This document shows positions 1-11,269 of a stretch of DNA of 64,000 nucleotides, one piece after another. The stretch lies in NCBI GenBank assembly GCA_022695795.1, contig MU404070.1:124001-188000 (forward strand). Direction: 5' to 3'. The DNA is from Biscogniauxia marginata (taxonomy: Eukaryota > Ascomycota > Sordariomycetes > Xylariales > Xylariaceae). Made by a program: the position numbers and the translations under genes. The notes beneath the pieces are model-generated. The model was not told the origin of the DNA, made no database searches, and saw only the letters and a program-made list of their open reading frames with translations. The stretch's first letter is position 1. Each line of letters opens with the position of its first letter.

Positions 1-422
1 AAAAGACGTGCTGACGCATTTGTTCTCGTAGTACCATTCCCAACTCCATATGTATTCCTCTAGAACTTCATATTTCATAGTGTCGAGACACACGCCAACT
101 TGCAGCCCCCTTTCTTAACGGGTCCCGGGCAGAGACGCATTCGACAAACTGAGAATAGAGTTACAAAGGACTTACGAAAGGGTATGTTCAAGCACGACGT
201 AATTTAGTTATCTACCTTTCAAAGAGTAGTCACCACAAACAGCAGCATCTATATGATTGATTTAGAGGTTGTATTGACAAATAAAAGCTCAGTATAGTGT
301 AGGTATTCGGATAGGTGAGGTCCTCAGGGTGGTAACGACCGTTAACATCAAGCCCATATTTCCCCTTTCTAGTAAGAGCCTTATTCTAATTGAATAGGCA
401 CCCAAGACATCAAAAAGCTAGC
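1..422. other. window edge, downstream flank of the oxygenase gene
   Basis: No coding region is supported here. The stretch is AT-rich and holds the presumed 3' untranslated region of the minus-strand oxygenase gene that ends at 423. Confidence 0.5.
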
Positions 423-1641
423 TTACGCCTCAACCGCAGCCTCCTTCAGCCCGTTCACCGGCGCCGCGACGTGGGCCACCGGCGCCGGGGCCAGCTCGTC
501 GTCCTCGGTCATGCCGCCGAGGATCATGCTACCGGGGGCCAGGGCCTGCAGCTCGGGGGGGCTGGTGAAGGCGAAGAACTTCTCGTCGTGCCACTGGCCG
601 GCGGTGATGTAGCGGCCCTCGCTGTCGGTGAACATGGTGGCGTTCTCGGCGCGCAGGAAGTAGGCGACGGAGTAGCGGTGCTCGGCGGGATCGAGCGGCA
701 CGACGCGGTGGATGCACGACTGCATCGTGTGCCCGCTCGCGAAGCGCAGCGAGTCGCCGACGTTGACGACGGCCGCGCCCGGGCGCGGCGCGACGAAGCC
801 GAACTCGCGCGCCCCCGGCGGCCGGATCTGCAGGCCCCACTGCTCGCTGAAGAGCAGCGTCAGCGAGCTGATGTCCGTGTGCTTCTGGTGCCCGACGTTG
901 TGGTCCCGGGCCGGGTCCGACGGCACGTAGTGCATCATGGCCAGCGTGCTGGTCGAGGGCCGGTCGTTGCGGTGCGTGTTCTCGAACCGCGCCGCGCCCG
1001 TGAGGCCCAGGCCCGTCGACAGCGCCGACAGGATCGCCTTGGTCACGATGTTGGAGCCCGCGATCGCGTTCTCCAGCACCTTGATGTCCGGGCTGTTCTT
1101 GATGACGGCCGGGATGTGCGGGCTGGACTTTTGGATCTCGTCCCGGGATACCTGTTTGGCAGACGCCACGCCAGTTAAGTAAAAGAAAACAAGTCTTCAA
1201 GGAGATTGTCGTGAATGTCTGACCTTGATCATCTCGTACCCGTCCTTGGTGTTCGCAAGGACACCCGTGCGTGAACCTACCGGTTCGTAGCTATTTTCGC
1301 AGTTATGTTAACAAGTGTAATGGAGACAGAGACTCATTTCCTGTCACGTACCCAAGATGCGGAGAGACCAGTCCAAACTCGTTCTTGGCCTCGAGGGGCG
1401 ACTCGAAGAAACGGTGCATGAGCTTCAGGGTCTCCTGTTGGTCGTCGAGCATCCTACGGCCGTCGATGTTCTGCAGGTCCAGGTAGAAGTATCCCTCGTC
1501 CTGGCAGCAGCGAACCAGCCTCTCGAGCTCGGCCGGCTCCTGGGAGAGCAGCCTGCTAAAGTCGATCGTCTCCATGGGGTAGACCGGGACCTTCTTGCCC
1601 TGCCACTCGACGCTCTGCGGGATTTCGGTTGAGATAGCCAT
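423..1641 (-). CDS. 2-oxoglutarate/Fe(II)-dependent dioxygenase (isopenicillin N synthase-like fold)
   Basis: Three exons join in frame: 1641-1352, 1290-1224 and 1151-423, giving about 361 residues. The first donor is GTACGT; the acceptor at 1291-1292 restores the family's HLGY-P-G stretch after exon 1, and exon 3 begins VSRDE. The iron triad is visible: H210 and D212 (KHTDISSL) and H267 (CIHRVV). R278-x-S280 in HRYSVAYF would bind 2-oxoglutarate. The order, an N-terminal DIOX_N-like region then the 2OG-Fe(II) domain, is that of fungal plant-type dioxygenases, many of which act in secondary metabolism or detoxification. The substrate cannot be told. No tailoring enzymes or synthases lie nearby, so cluster membership is not supported. 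Codon use is GC-rich and there are no breaks. Confidence 0.9.
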
Positions 1642-3473
1642 GGTGATTTGTTCGTCCTTGAATCCGAGTTACCGTAAAATATTCGATCGTCGTCGAGGTC
1701 AATAGGAGACGAGGACAGTTTCCCTAAGATGTATTGGGAGATTTTGGTCAGCCACAACTCACGGGATAGCTTCTGGTGACCTCTCTTTTATAGACCAGCA
1801 ACACTAATGATATTACCGGAACATCGTCCTCCACGAGCATGGGGATCTTGGTAAGATCTCCCCCTACTCCACGCCACGTGCATTTATCCACCTGCACCTG
1901 GGATGCCACAAACTCCTCCTTCTCCTCCTTGCCTACTATCTGGCTGAACTTACACGACTGTTTAGGTACCACAATGACACTATGCCAAGGTCGGCAGATG
2001 CTGATGCTGATCGTTTGGGTATATGAAAATACCACCTATTTGCAGAATGTGGGATGATTTAGCGGCTCGTACATGTTGATGCCACATCTGTTAGCTGGTT
2101 TTATAAACCTTCGTTGTCCCCCAAGACTGGAGATGCCATCATCGATGCCAAGCAATTCATTACTATTACGGCATGATTCGGTATATTTCTCCTTTTGGAC
2201 AACGACGAATTGGGAGACACAAGCAATTGGTGTTGCTCAGGTAGTGAAGGGCAGAGGTTATGACAGTGGAGGACCCTATTGCGAATCTTCTATCTCTTGC
2301 TCATGAGGTTCTATACTTTCGTATATTATTTAGACCTTGTAAATCAACTTGTTATCATCGAGTTTTATTGTCTCGTATTAGCCTTCCCATCACCAGCTAG
2401 AGGCTAGCACTGTTCAGACTTCACTGTCAAAGTTGGTTCATTTCAAGAGTGGCACCTATATGGTTCTTAAGAGAGCCACGTTAGCCATTGATCGATGAAC
2501 GTATTTTCGCTCTTGAATGAAATAATACGCTGATGTTATTTATCACATATGCATACCTCATCATTACTCTACATTGGTTCCCACCCTTCTTTACCCCAGG
2601 TTTGCCTTGAGCATTGATTCGCTCAGTCATTCGTTCCTTGCAGCAGAATTAATATATCTAAGACTTCTTCACCCAACTAGTGAAGACGAGCGTACAGCCA
2701 GTGATGTCGTATATACATACAGCTTAATGCAATGCTAGATCCCCCTTTCGGAGGTGACTCGACCTTGCATGAATAGGTAGGTAGTTCTGCCTAGGTATGC
2801 CTTCGTACAAGAAACGCTAAGCAGGCATTTCCCATCAACTGCTTCATCTCTGAGGTGTAAGGTGTAGTTCCTCTACTTTCACCATGGTTGGCTACATTCC
2901 ACACTATCCGGCCGGCTGCTGTACTGTCGGCTAAACTACGAATGCAACCGAAGACTACTTTACCTGTCTTGGGCGTGGAGAGAGTGACGCGGAGGTCCTA
3001 ATGTAGGTGTGTTATATTCCGAATTCTGGGGTGTCCTACATATCTTGGGAAGTAGTCCTCTTACCGTGAATTGATGCTAGCCTCTTTATTTGCGGCTATG
3101 GATAAAGCACGTGCCTGTTTATTAGACCAGGTTAGATATAGCCTACCTACCTTGAAGCGTCTCCAAGGTAGCCCAAGAAACGGGGGAAAGGGGGGTTCTT
3201 GTGGCTTGGCGCAACGACGGATTGTGGCGTAATATGATAAGATGATTTGAAAGATGTGGCTTAGCTAGCTGATTAGATAACCTACAGTCTACCGAGCTAA
3301 AGCTTATAGCTAGTCCGTGCACAAGACCCTACTTACCTTGAGCCCTCACAAAACTTCGCACCGAAGGAGGAAAAAAAAAAAAGACGCCAATTCTGACAAT
3401 TTGAATCTCCATCTCCTCGCGAATTCACCAACTCCATCACCCCAAATCGTCCTCAACCACATCAACCGCCAAG
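1642..3473. other. intergenic spacer
   Basis: About 1.8 kb between the divergent oxygenase and RPS19 genes. It is AT-rich, with only short open frames that lack gene-like composition. Copies of the local CCTACCTA/TAGGTAGG motif occur near 2773-2797 and 3139-3154. The last 150 bases before 3474 are the CT/CA-rich leader of RPS19. Confidence 0.5.
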
Positions 3474-4281
3474 ATGACTGGAGTTCGCGACGTCGATGTA
3501 AGTTTGTCTTGAGCCTTCCCTGCGCGGGCTCTTCGCTACTGCGATCCAATATCTATTTTCCTCAACAAGCAACCGCCCAACCAGGTGCCGTTCTACGCAT
3601 GGCGGTGAAAAACAAAAAATAGGGGAGCAGTGTGAGGGGGCCGCAAGGCTTCTGATGACGGAGTAATGCTGATTTGGGCTCGCTTTCCAGGCGCAAGAAT
3701 TCATCCGCGCCTATGCGGCTTTCCTGAAGCGTCAGGGCAAGCTGGCCGTGCCTGGTAAGAAACCCCCCACTCACTTCGCAAAGTCAGTCAGCTAACGCAA
3801 TTCCTCTCACAGGCTGGGTTGACACCGTGAAGACCGGCCCTGGCAAGGAGCTGCCCCCGCAAGACCAAGACTGGTTCTTCGTGCGGACTGCCGCCATCGC
3901 TCGCCACATCTACCTAAGAAAGACAGGTACCTATTCCCACGCCCATCTCGATACAAACATATGCCTCGTACTAATATCCTCAAAGTTGGTGTCGGCCGTC
4001 TCTCCCGAGTTCACGGAAGTGCCAAGAACCGTGGCACTCGCCCCTCGAAGCACGTTGATGCCAGCAGAGGTGTCGACCGCCGAGCGATACAAGGCCTCGA
4101 GAAGCTCGGAATCCTCGAGCTAGATGAGGAAAAGGGCGGACGTCGCATTACTCAGCAGGGCCAGCGTGATCTTGATCGTAGGTTTCTATCAGATCCCACA
4201 AAGCATCATTCGCTCACTAATTCTTTTCCAGGTATCGCCCAGACCGTGGCCGAGGCTGACGAGGAGGAGGAAGAGGAGTAA
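3474..4281 (+). CDS. RPS19: 40S ribosomal protein S19
   Basis: Five exons: 3474-3497, 3691-3754, 3813-3926, 3986-4177 and 4232-4281, giving 147 residues. Exon 1 codes for only MTGVRDVD. Donors are GTAAGT, GTAAGA, GTACCT and GTAGGT, and all junctions keep frame. The protein reads as eS19 throughout: a WVDTVKTGPGKE loop, the DWFFVRTAAIARHIYLRK basic segment, GVGRLSRVHGSAKNRG, and a C-terminal DRIAQ segment ending in an acidic run. eS19 sits in the head of the 40S subunit and is needed for late 18S rRNA maturation. The start follows CAAG in the usual fungal context. A tiny first exon and multiple early introns are typical of fungal ribosomal-protein genes. The length fits the family (about 144-150). 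Confidence 0.97.
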
Positions 4282-5531
4282 ACTTGGTTCTTTGCTGGAC
4301 AGGCTGGTTGATGGCATTACAATATCCGGATGTGCAATCCGGCGCAAGGGATACGGCGTTCTGATGGCGATGGCACGGCTATAAAAGCATAGTGTTTGTG
4401 ATTCCCCATCAATATACGGAAATTTGCACAAGCACCACATGCGAGCCTTTTCTACTCCAAGAAGATAGGTGATAAATGTCCGGTCAAGACCGAAAGAGCC
4501 GAATTCAGCATCTACATTATGACATTGTCTTTGAGTCCTAACAGCATGAATTCTGCCTCGGATGTATAAGAAGGGCAGATTAGAGCAGGCAGTATTTCCC
4601 GTCCACTAATTTGTGAGCTTCAAATGGGCACGCTGTGTATGCATGCAGGATACAGGTCTGGCAATGGGCACGGACCCCTTTACCTGTTAGGCAAGTCGGC
4701 CAGAAGAGTGAAGTGATCGCGTTGTCCTCCATTTTCACTGTCCTCTTCACACAGTACATCGTCCAGGGGTTTTTTTCTTCTTAATTTATGGTAACATGTC
4801 ATATGCAGTGTCTCTTAGACGAGAAGACCGGAGTGGAGCATCAATATACAGAGGGACGCTCCGATGCATGCATGCAGTCCTCTTCACACACATACCCTAG
4901 CCATTGCTGTACTATAGAATTATGCATCACACCGAGCCTACCATTGGAAGAGACAAGACACTGTGTGCTCGGTACTTGGTCCGGGATGCCGGTGCTGCAG
5001 ATAACACGAATAAGGATAACTCACATTGGAAGTCAACTGAGCCTTGTATAACCTGCAAGGGGGACCTCCGCGCGGCTGTGTCAGTTCCTTGTGCGCATAG
5101 CCGGCCATTCAGGGGTGAGACCATTACTGGGATTCTGACTTCAGTCCTCAAAAATTTCTCGGGAGATGCGATCTACGAGTCGTTCTATACTGTGTTTCTC
5201 TACCTAGGAGGCGGTATTTTGGTCTCGGGTGATGGATCAAGAGGGCCCACATACTCAAGACCTCTTATATACTCTTAGAGTGAGTTGTGCCCTTACGATA
5301 GACTTACTAAAACTTATTTCATGAAGCAGATATTGTCTTTTTTTATTGGCTTATTTAGTCATGTTTAACTGCGAAAGGGAAAAGGAAAAGGAACCACAAA
5401 CGAACAATAGAAAATGCTATGAAATACAGGCCCTCTAAAAACATAAGAAACGCTGTCATTATACAAGTCCATGATACCCCGATTCTCACTTCCCCGTTTA
5501 CATGCGACACCGCATAACTCTCGGTAGCTAA
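4282..5531. other. intergenic spacer
   Basis: About 1.25 kb between RPS19 and the convergent DUF6594 gene. It includes both 3' flanks. Open frames here are short and show no protein-like pattern. Confidence 0.5.
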
Positions 5532-6949
5532 TTAACTAAGGTTCGACAAGATCGAAGCCAGCACGGCGTAGTACGCCGTCGATCCGATCGTGACAAAGCC
5601 CATCCGCGGGTTAATGATCGTTATGACGAGGCCGAATATGAAACCGAACACAGCAACGATAACAAACGAGCTGACCCGTTCCATCTGCCCTAGGTACAGC
5701 GCCCCAAAGGGTACTAGGACCAGCGCCGAGCTGATCAATCCCATGAGCCCTTTGACTGCCCACCGAAAAGGCCACGCGCTGAGCTCCAAGCGCGGGTCCC
5801 CGTCAGGGGCCCCAAACGGGAGGCGCCCGCCGCAGAGATACTGGAGACCCTTCTGCGGAGCCGGAGGAGGGTCGTGGTTAGCTGGAACTTCTTGGGGAGG
5901 GGGGTCTGGACTTACGTCTACCCAGGACTTGCTCGTGTACAGGAGGCTCTCGAACCGCTCGTAGACGAGGTCGGGCTCGAGGGTGATGATGTCGTCGATA
6001 GCGCGCCAGGGGGCGAGAGCCTCGTCCTCGAGGTTGTGCCGGTCCTGCAGCATCCTGAAGACCGTCTCGTGTGCCCGGCGAGAGACGGGAGAAAATTTTT
6101 GGACCTCGTGCTCCCACAATAGGGCCTCGTCTAAATTTTTGGTTTAACATCAAACAGTATTAGTAGCTAGACTAAACCGGCAGTGAGGGAGGGGTATGTT
6201 GGTCTCTTCCTACGGTATTCTTGCGATATGCGCGCTGCGTTTGCCATCAGATTTTCCAGCTGGACCGAAAGATCATCATTCCCCTTAGCATCATTCCCCT
6301 CAGCATCATCCCCCTTGGGAGACCGCGGTAGCCGCTGTGTGGACATATGGTCGGGGGATTGGCGGCAGCGGGCTACGAATTCGTCCCGATCGAAAGGCAG
6401 CGAGGTCAGCCTTCTGCCATCTTTTCCGCCGCACGATTTCACATTTATCTCGTCGACCGCGTCTTCGATGCATGAGAGCTGCATAAGACGGTACGAGATG
6501 AACTCGCTGTTCAGGTGTCGGAACCGCCGGCGCAGGTTGATGTTTGGATATTGCACCTGCTCGGCTACGACGCGTGGTAGACCAGGTGGTGCGTATCTCA
6601 CTTTATACTGTCAACTGCGTGGGCTAAAGGGTAGATAGACTCTTGTCCGGGTTGGGGTTTACCTACGGACGTCTTCATCGGTGTAGAAACGACCATGCCC
6701 AGGCGGCTCGCCCCTTGCTATGACTTGTTAGCATAAAATGGCATTGCGGAGTTCGGGTCGCTATATGCCTGTGGTCCTACCTTCTGTAATCCGTGAATAC
6801 TTGCTATGATAAGCCGGGGCCTGCGTCCCAGACGGTTGAGGTTGGTGGGGAGTCGGAGAATGCTCTGGAGTCTGTTGGCCGCCAGTACTGCTGCGAGGCT
6901 GGCGATCCTCCAGGTGGAGGTCTCGGGATCCGCGAGGTGAGTTGGCCAT
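5532..6949 (-). CDS. DUF6594-family membrane protein
   Basis: Inferred five-exon model: 6949-6781, 6717-6663, 6596-6178, 6130-5916 and 5852-5532, about 392 residues. Intron 3 has a textbook GCTACTAAT branch site. The intron at 5915-5853 has GTAAGT, GCTAAC and CAG but is 63 nt without a stop, so it also reads through in frame. The second acceptor (GTGAG at about 6597) is the weakest call. The protein has a Pro/Gln-rich N-terminus, a helical core (RRFRHLNSEF; DEALLWEHEVQKF), then two or three C-terminal membrane segments (for example ALVLVPFGALYLG, SSFVIVAVFGFIFGLVITI) and a closing STAYYAVLASIL. This order, and the final tAAYAAVL-like stretch, match DUF6594 proteins, which are common in filamentous ascomycetes and have no established function. 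Exon 3 carries an imprecise tandem repeat encoding Asp/Gly/Asn-rich sequence near 6280-6320. Confidence 0.8.
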
Positions 6950-9900
6950 GATGAAACAAAAAGAGAAGAGGTGTCTTGCTGCTCACTTTTTTTCGTGGGC
7001 AATAATATGGAGTTCGTCCGATGATAAATACCCAGATCATCTTTGCGGCTCAACTAGAATGATGGTATAGTATGGTGACATCGATTCGCGCCTGCAACAT
7101 CGAAGGGTTACAAGTAACAGAGTGGCATAGACGCTTGAGCGCCCAGTTTGGCCCCCTTTGAGGCTTAAAAGGCGGTCATGATCTTGGGGAGGTGTAGGGC
7201 CATTGGACAGCGAGAGGAGAATCATGAATGTGGTGTCGTCTCGTAGGTTATGTATTCTTGCGGTGAGGAGGGCAATGACGGTAGAGAACGTACGACATAA
7301 GGCTGTGTAGATATTCGAAGCTAATGGCTTGCAGAGTGTTGGGCCTTGCGGTCAGTTGATTATCCAATGATCGTCGTCCAACTACAAAAGGTAGGGTATG
7401 CCACTTCATCAAAGCTTAATCAGAACCAACGTCTTTCTATTTCTAGCAATAGGCCATCGGGGGCGCGTCGCGTAGGAGGATATTGAGACCAATAAGACAT
7501 GTTTGTGGACTCCTTTCGCACGATATACCTTGGGGTTATGCCGGAGTCCTACGGTTGAAGAGAAGAGCCTGCACAGTCGGTCATCAACATCGTGACATTG
7601 AGCACCACAGTTTTCTAGGAACTGCGCCTTAAAAACAGAGACTACAAAATCTTCGACATGGCGCACTGAATACTTCGAGTCCGCATGCGACAGCTGTTGC
7701 TATATGCGATGTCTCAGCCCCTGAGGCCTGGTTGATTAGGCGCTTCGATGAGTGTAGATGAAGTAGCCAACAATTCGTATGGATAAAAAAGGCTTAGAAA
7801 ATGACAACACATGATTATTATCGTGCATGAAGACCCTCCTTCGACTTTAAATCCGTGGGGGTTAGGGGGCCGTAGGATTGGAAAGCGTATAGCTTCATCG
7901 GTTCGGTCCGGAGAGCCTTGGTAAAAGCCACCTAGTCATGGGAATTCTGAATAGTTTAGCTCGTCCAAAGTTACGGGATTTATTATTATAATAGCTGCAT
8001 ACCAGATAGATCCAAGTAGAGGTAATTTCCTTGTTATACTAATGTGCGCTGATTCATTTAGGGGTTAAGGGGTGAGGGGGTGCTGCCGAATATCTATGGT
8101 GACGAGTTGACAGAGTGCGCAGTGCAGCAAGACTGGATCGAAATCACGTCGTTAAATTGAATTAGGTATGTATATCCAGCCGTTATCTGTTAATCAGTAG
8201 GCTAACTGGAAGCTCATTGAAGATTACTTTGAAGAAACGACAGCTGGTTGCGCGAAACGCGCTCATGATGTGGTCAGGGATCCAGCACACTTAGAATTCC
8301 ATGGCTGAACCTTGCTTATATAGGCTGCGTTGAAAGAAAAGTATGTTTAGGTATTTCCCCCTTTCCAGAGGACCCTACTAGTAGTGTTTGTTATCAAATT
8401 CTTGATGCAGTTCATCAGTGCAAGAATGAGTAGTTTCCATGTAATGGTCAAAATAAAGACGCATTGAGGGGAAATGGCGACTTTTCTATCTTGGGAGATC
8501 GCCATTTAATTTACAAGACCTTTTGAGATAGGCCAATGATCTGGTTTCTATGCATTATCAGCCATGTACATGTACCGGGTATAACATCAGAGCGGGTACG
8601 AACGTATCAAGAGCTGATATGGTACGATTTAGGGGAACCATTGATACTTGATAAGATGGATTCAGCTAGGCCCCGTTGCCAGCCTTATTAGAGCGTATCC
8701 GTCTCTCTTTGCTACCACCCAGCTACCCCAACTAGAATCCATCCTCTTCGAACTCACATCCAGTTCCACCCATGACTTGCTAGGAAGTCATTACGTAATC
8801 CCGAGTTTCCAGATCAAGCCCGAGGTCCAACGATACCAGCTATGAGCGATTATTATCAGATATCGGATTCTTTTAGTACGAAAGAGCTTCCTATTCCATG
8901 GTAAAATTCCAGGTGATAGATAGCCATTGATCATTTGAAGGAGTTGGTGTCTCTCACCACAGGAATGCAATATACTCTGACTACACCATAACAATAGTTG
9001 AGCCTTCTCTCGGATTTTCCGAACCCAAGCGAAGCGTCGAGGTTAGCTAGCCAATTAAATGACTAGCATGGGAACGGTAACATCTGTTGGTTGGCACATC
9101 ATATCGGTCTAGCGATAGGATGCATCCTCGTGGAACTAAGCTCGTAGCGTTCGTGACAAGGGCCCCTCCTTGAAAACGTGGACTGATCTGAACAGGATCT
9201 ATCTCCGAGTTCCCGCTGCGATCGTAACGTGCAACCCGTGGTGGAACACCCCCCGCATCTTCATCGTAGATGCATGCAAGAGTGGCAGACAGGGTGCCGT
9301 GCCCCTGAACTGCAATGGCCGAGGTTTATCCGTTGCTTCCCGATAGCTTTACTCATACTCTAAACGACAACCTTAACCTCGGTTTATAATCGTTAGCAAT
9401 CGCTGATATAAAATAGGACGAGGGAAAAGAAAGACAACATACTGAAAGGTCTCAATCTTAATAGAGTAGTTGCACCATATCTAGCTACGGCCGGCCGTCA
9501 CGCTGACTAAGATATATTTTCGGAGGTAAGTATAGGGGCTTCCCGCAATTAGAGATCAAGAGTTCAGTATGCATCGTCGTATATATAAGCAGATGAGGCT
9601 GCAGTATACATTTGCATCACTCAGGATGGGAGCAACCTCGAGATGAAAAGGCTTCTTTCCGGGGTCTTGGACTTCAGCTCTTGAACTCGATTCAAGTGGT
9701 GGACAGTACCAGTAACGGCGATAGCAATTTTCTGACGAACGTGTACAATTAGTCAACGAAGAAGGCCGATATCCACCGAATCAAGAGAAGTTACCTATGT
9801 CAACAGTGGCCTTAATAAAACTTGTGAGTATTTTAATAGGCCCGGCTACCGAAGAAGCGCTAAAACAAAATAGAAAATCTCTGCGGAAATATGAGATCCA

Positions 9901-11011
9901 TCGGGACTTTAAAGGACGGGCCGTCCTCAGAATTCGGTATGAAGGTGACAGGGGCTTCCTGGCAATGACAGCGCCAAACTACGGAGAAAGGATTGAGGCT
10001 CAAGGAATCGGATCTCGTCCAGGGATGGATCAACAGGGATGGAGATAACCTTATCACGATTTTGTCGTCATGCGTGGTGTCAATGCGCCCCTTGAAAAAG
10101 GCCTGGGGGGAACTGTTTAAAATTAAAGGTCTAATATGCTGAGAGGAATCAGAACTAAGGGCATTCAGGATATAGCTCAGGGCAGAAAATTTTAGTCGCC
10201 AATTTCCGCCAGAGAGTTAATGCGTCCCCCCTTACCACCCCTCGGGAGGTCGGGTTGCTCCATGATTCGCCAACTCCTACTCGGAGTGCAAGCCGGCGGG
10301 TTGCGGACGAGAAATGATCTTCCACGACTTGCTCATCACAGCTGGAAGCAGGCAATGCCTCCTTTTTCATTTATGTCTAAAGGATATATGATGTAGCTTC
10401 TACAGCGATCTAGGCCTTCTACCCCGATTTTCTCGAGCACCCCCTGACTCGTCATTTCTCGGCGTGCGTGTATCAAGAGTCTCTGGCTAGGTTGGCTAGC
10501 TCAGCTCTGTGCTCTGAGCTAGCTTGAAGGACCAGGGGCGGTGAGGAGGACTTTGGTACAAGACTAACGGGGAAATAAAGAAGACGTCTGCATGTAAAAG
10601 GACAAACTAGGAAGTACCTTTGGCTCTAGCATAGTTCTTCGCGCAGCAACGTCATCAATTGCCATGTTATAATATTGATTTTGTGCCAGTGTATCTTTGA
10701 TAGTCCTACTCTACATTTCCCTGCGCCGTCTTATGGTATGACTTCTTTTACCTCTTTTAGTTTGTGGAGAAATGGAGTTGGGGATATAAATATCGTATCC
10801 TCCCAGTCCACTTCTCGAACACAACGTCTACGCCCTCTTTCTTAATCTCTAGAAGTCGCAGGAATAATCCAGAAACGATACTGGACTCAAGGTACAGCAA
10901 TCTTAATCATCCTCCAAAGCCGATTCCATCTCCTCGTAATTAGTGCGGCTATTGACCATTAGACCCAACTTAGACCACGTTACTTATTCCACTTCGACTC
11001 GTCAATTCAAG
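6950..11011. other. gene-poor AT-rich spacer
   Basis: About 4 kb without a supportable gene. Open frames at 7409-7666 (-), 8648-8845 (+) and 9797-10048 (+) were read. None has an intron pattern, family motif or convincing start. The stretch begins a 14-kb accessory region that also holds a MITE and a HET pseudogene. The last 230 bases look like a promoter and leader for the small gene at 11012. Confidence 0.5.
10784..10792 (+). promoter_or_regulatory. TATA-like box
   Basis: ATATAAATA lies in GGGGATATAAATATCG, about 220 bases before the ATG at 11012. A C/T-rich leader follows, as expected of a fungal promoter. Confidence 0.35.
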
Positions 11012-11269
11012 ATGCCCAAAGGCTCCTCGACTCCTACTCCAAGTGGGCAATGTCCATCTAAGCACGGGGATTCGGCCCCCGGAGCAAATCCATCGGGGAA
11101 GGGAAATATAGAGGAAAACAAGGAGCAATCTACGCAGGGGAGTGAACAAAAGGGGGAGACTCGCGATGGGAAACGACCAGAAAAAACAAGCAGAGCAGGG
11201 ACCAAGTATCTATTTGTTGGATTTAAGGAAAAGAGGAGAGGCTCGCAAAGTGGCCGTGGTACCTCTTAA
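11012..11269 (+). CDS. small disordered hypothetical protein (85 aa)
   Basis: A single-exon open frame of 85 residues starts at CAAGATGCCC. It is preceded by a TATA-like box at 10784 and a CT/CA-rich leader, which is why it is preferred over the in-frame ATG at 10943. The product is rich in Ser, Gly, Lys and Glu, with no predicted fold, signal peptide or membrane segment. The C-terminus is basic (GFKEKRRGSQSGRG). I do not recognise it. It could be a species-specific small protein or a chance frame in a leader-like region. Confidence 0.35.
   Translation: MPKGSSTPTPSGQCPSKHGDSAPGANPSGKGNIEENKEQSTQGSEQKGETRDGKRPEKTSRAGTKYLFVGFKEKRRGSQSGRGTS

Noticed and set aside
390..1178. A 262-codon plus-strand frame over the oxygenase
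   Set aside because: Arg/Val-rich shadow of the minus-strand oxygenase, which carries the iron-binding triad.
3317..3622. A 101-codon frame across the RPS19 start
   Set aside because: It runs through the leader and first intron of RPS19 in the wrong phase.
7409..7666. An 85-codon minus-strand frame
   Set aside because: Composition looks random and nothing supports a promoter or splice signals.
9797..10048. An 83-codon plus-strand frame with Arg/Glu-rich sequence
   Set aside because: No promoter, intron or family similarity is visible; it might be a relic but the evidence is too thin.
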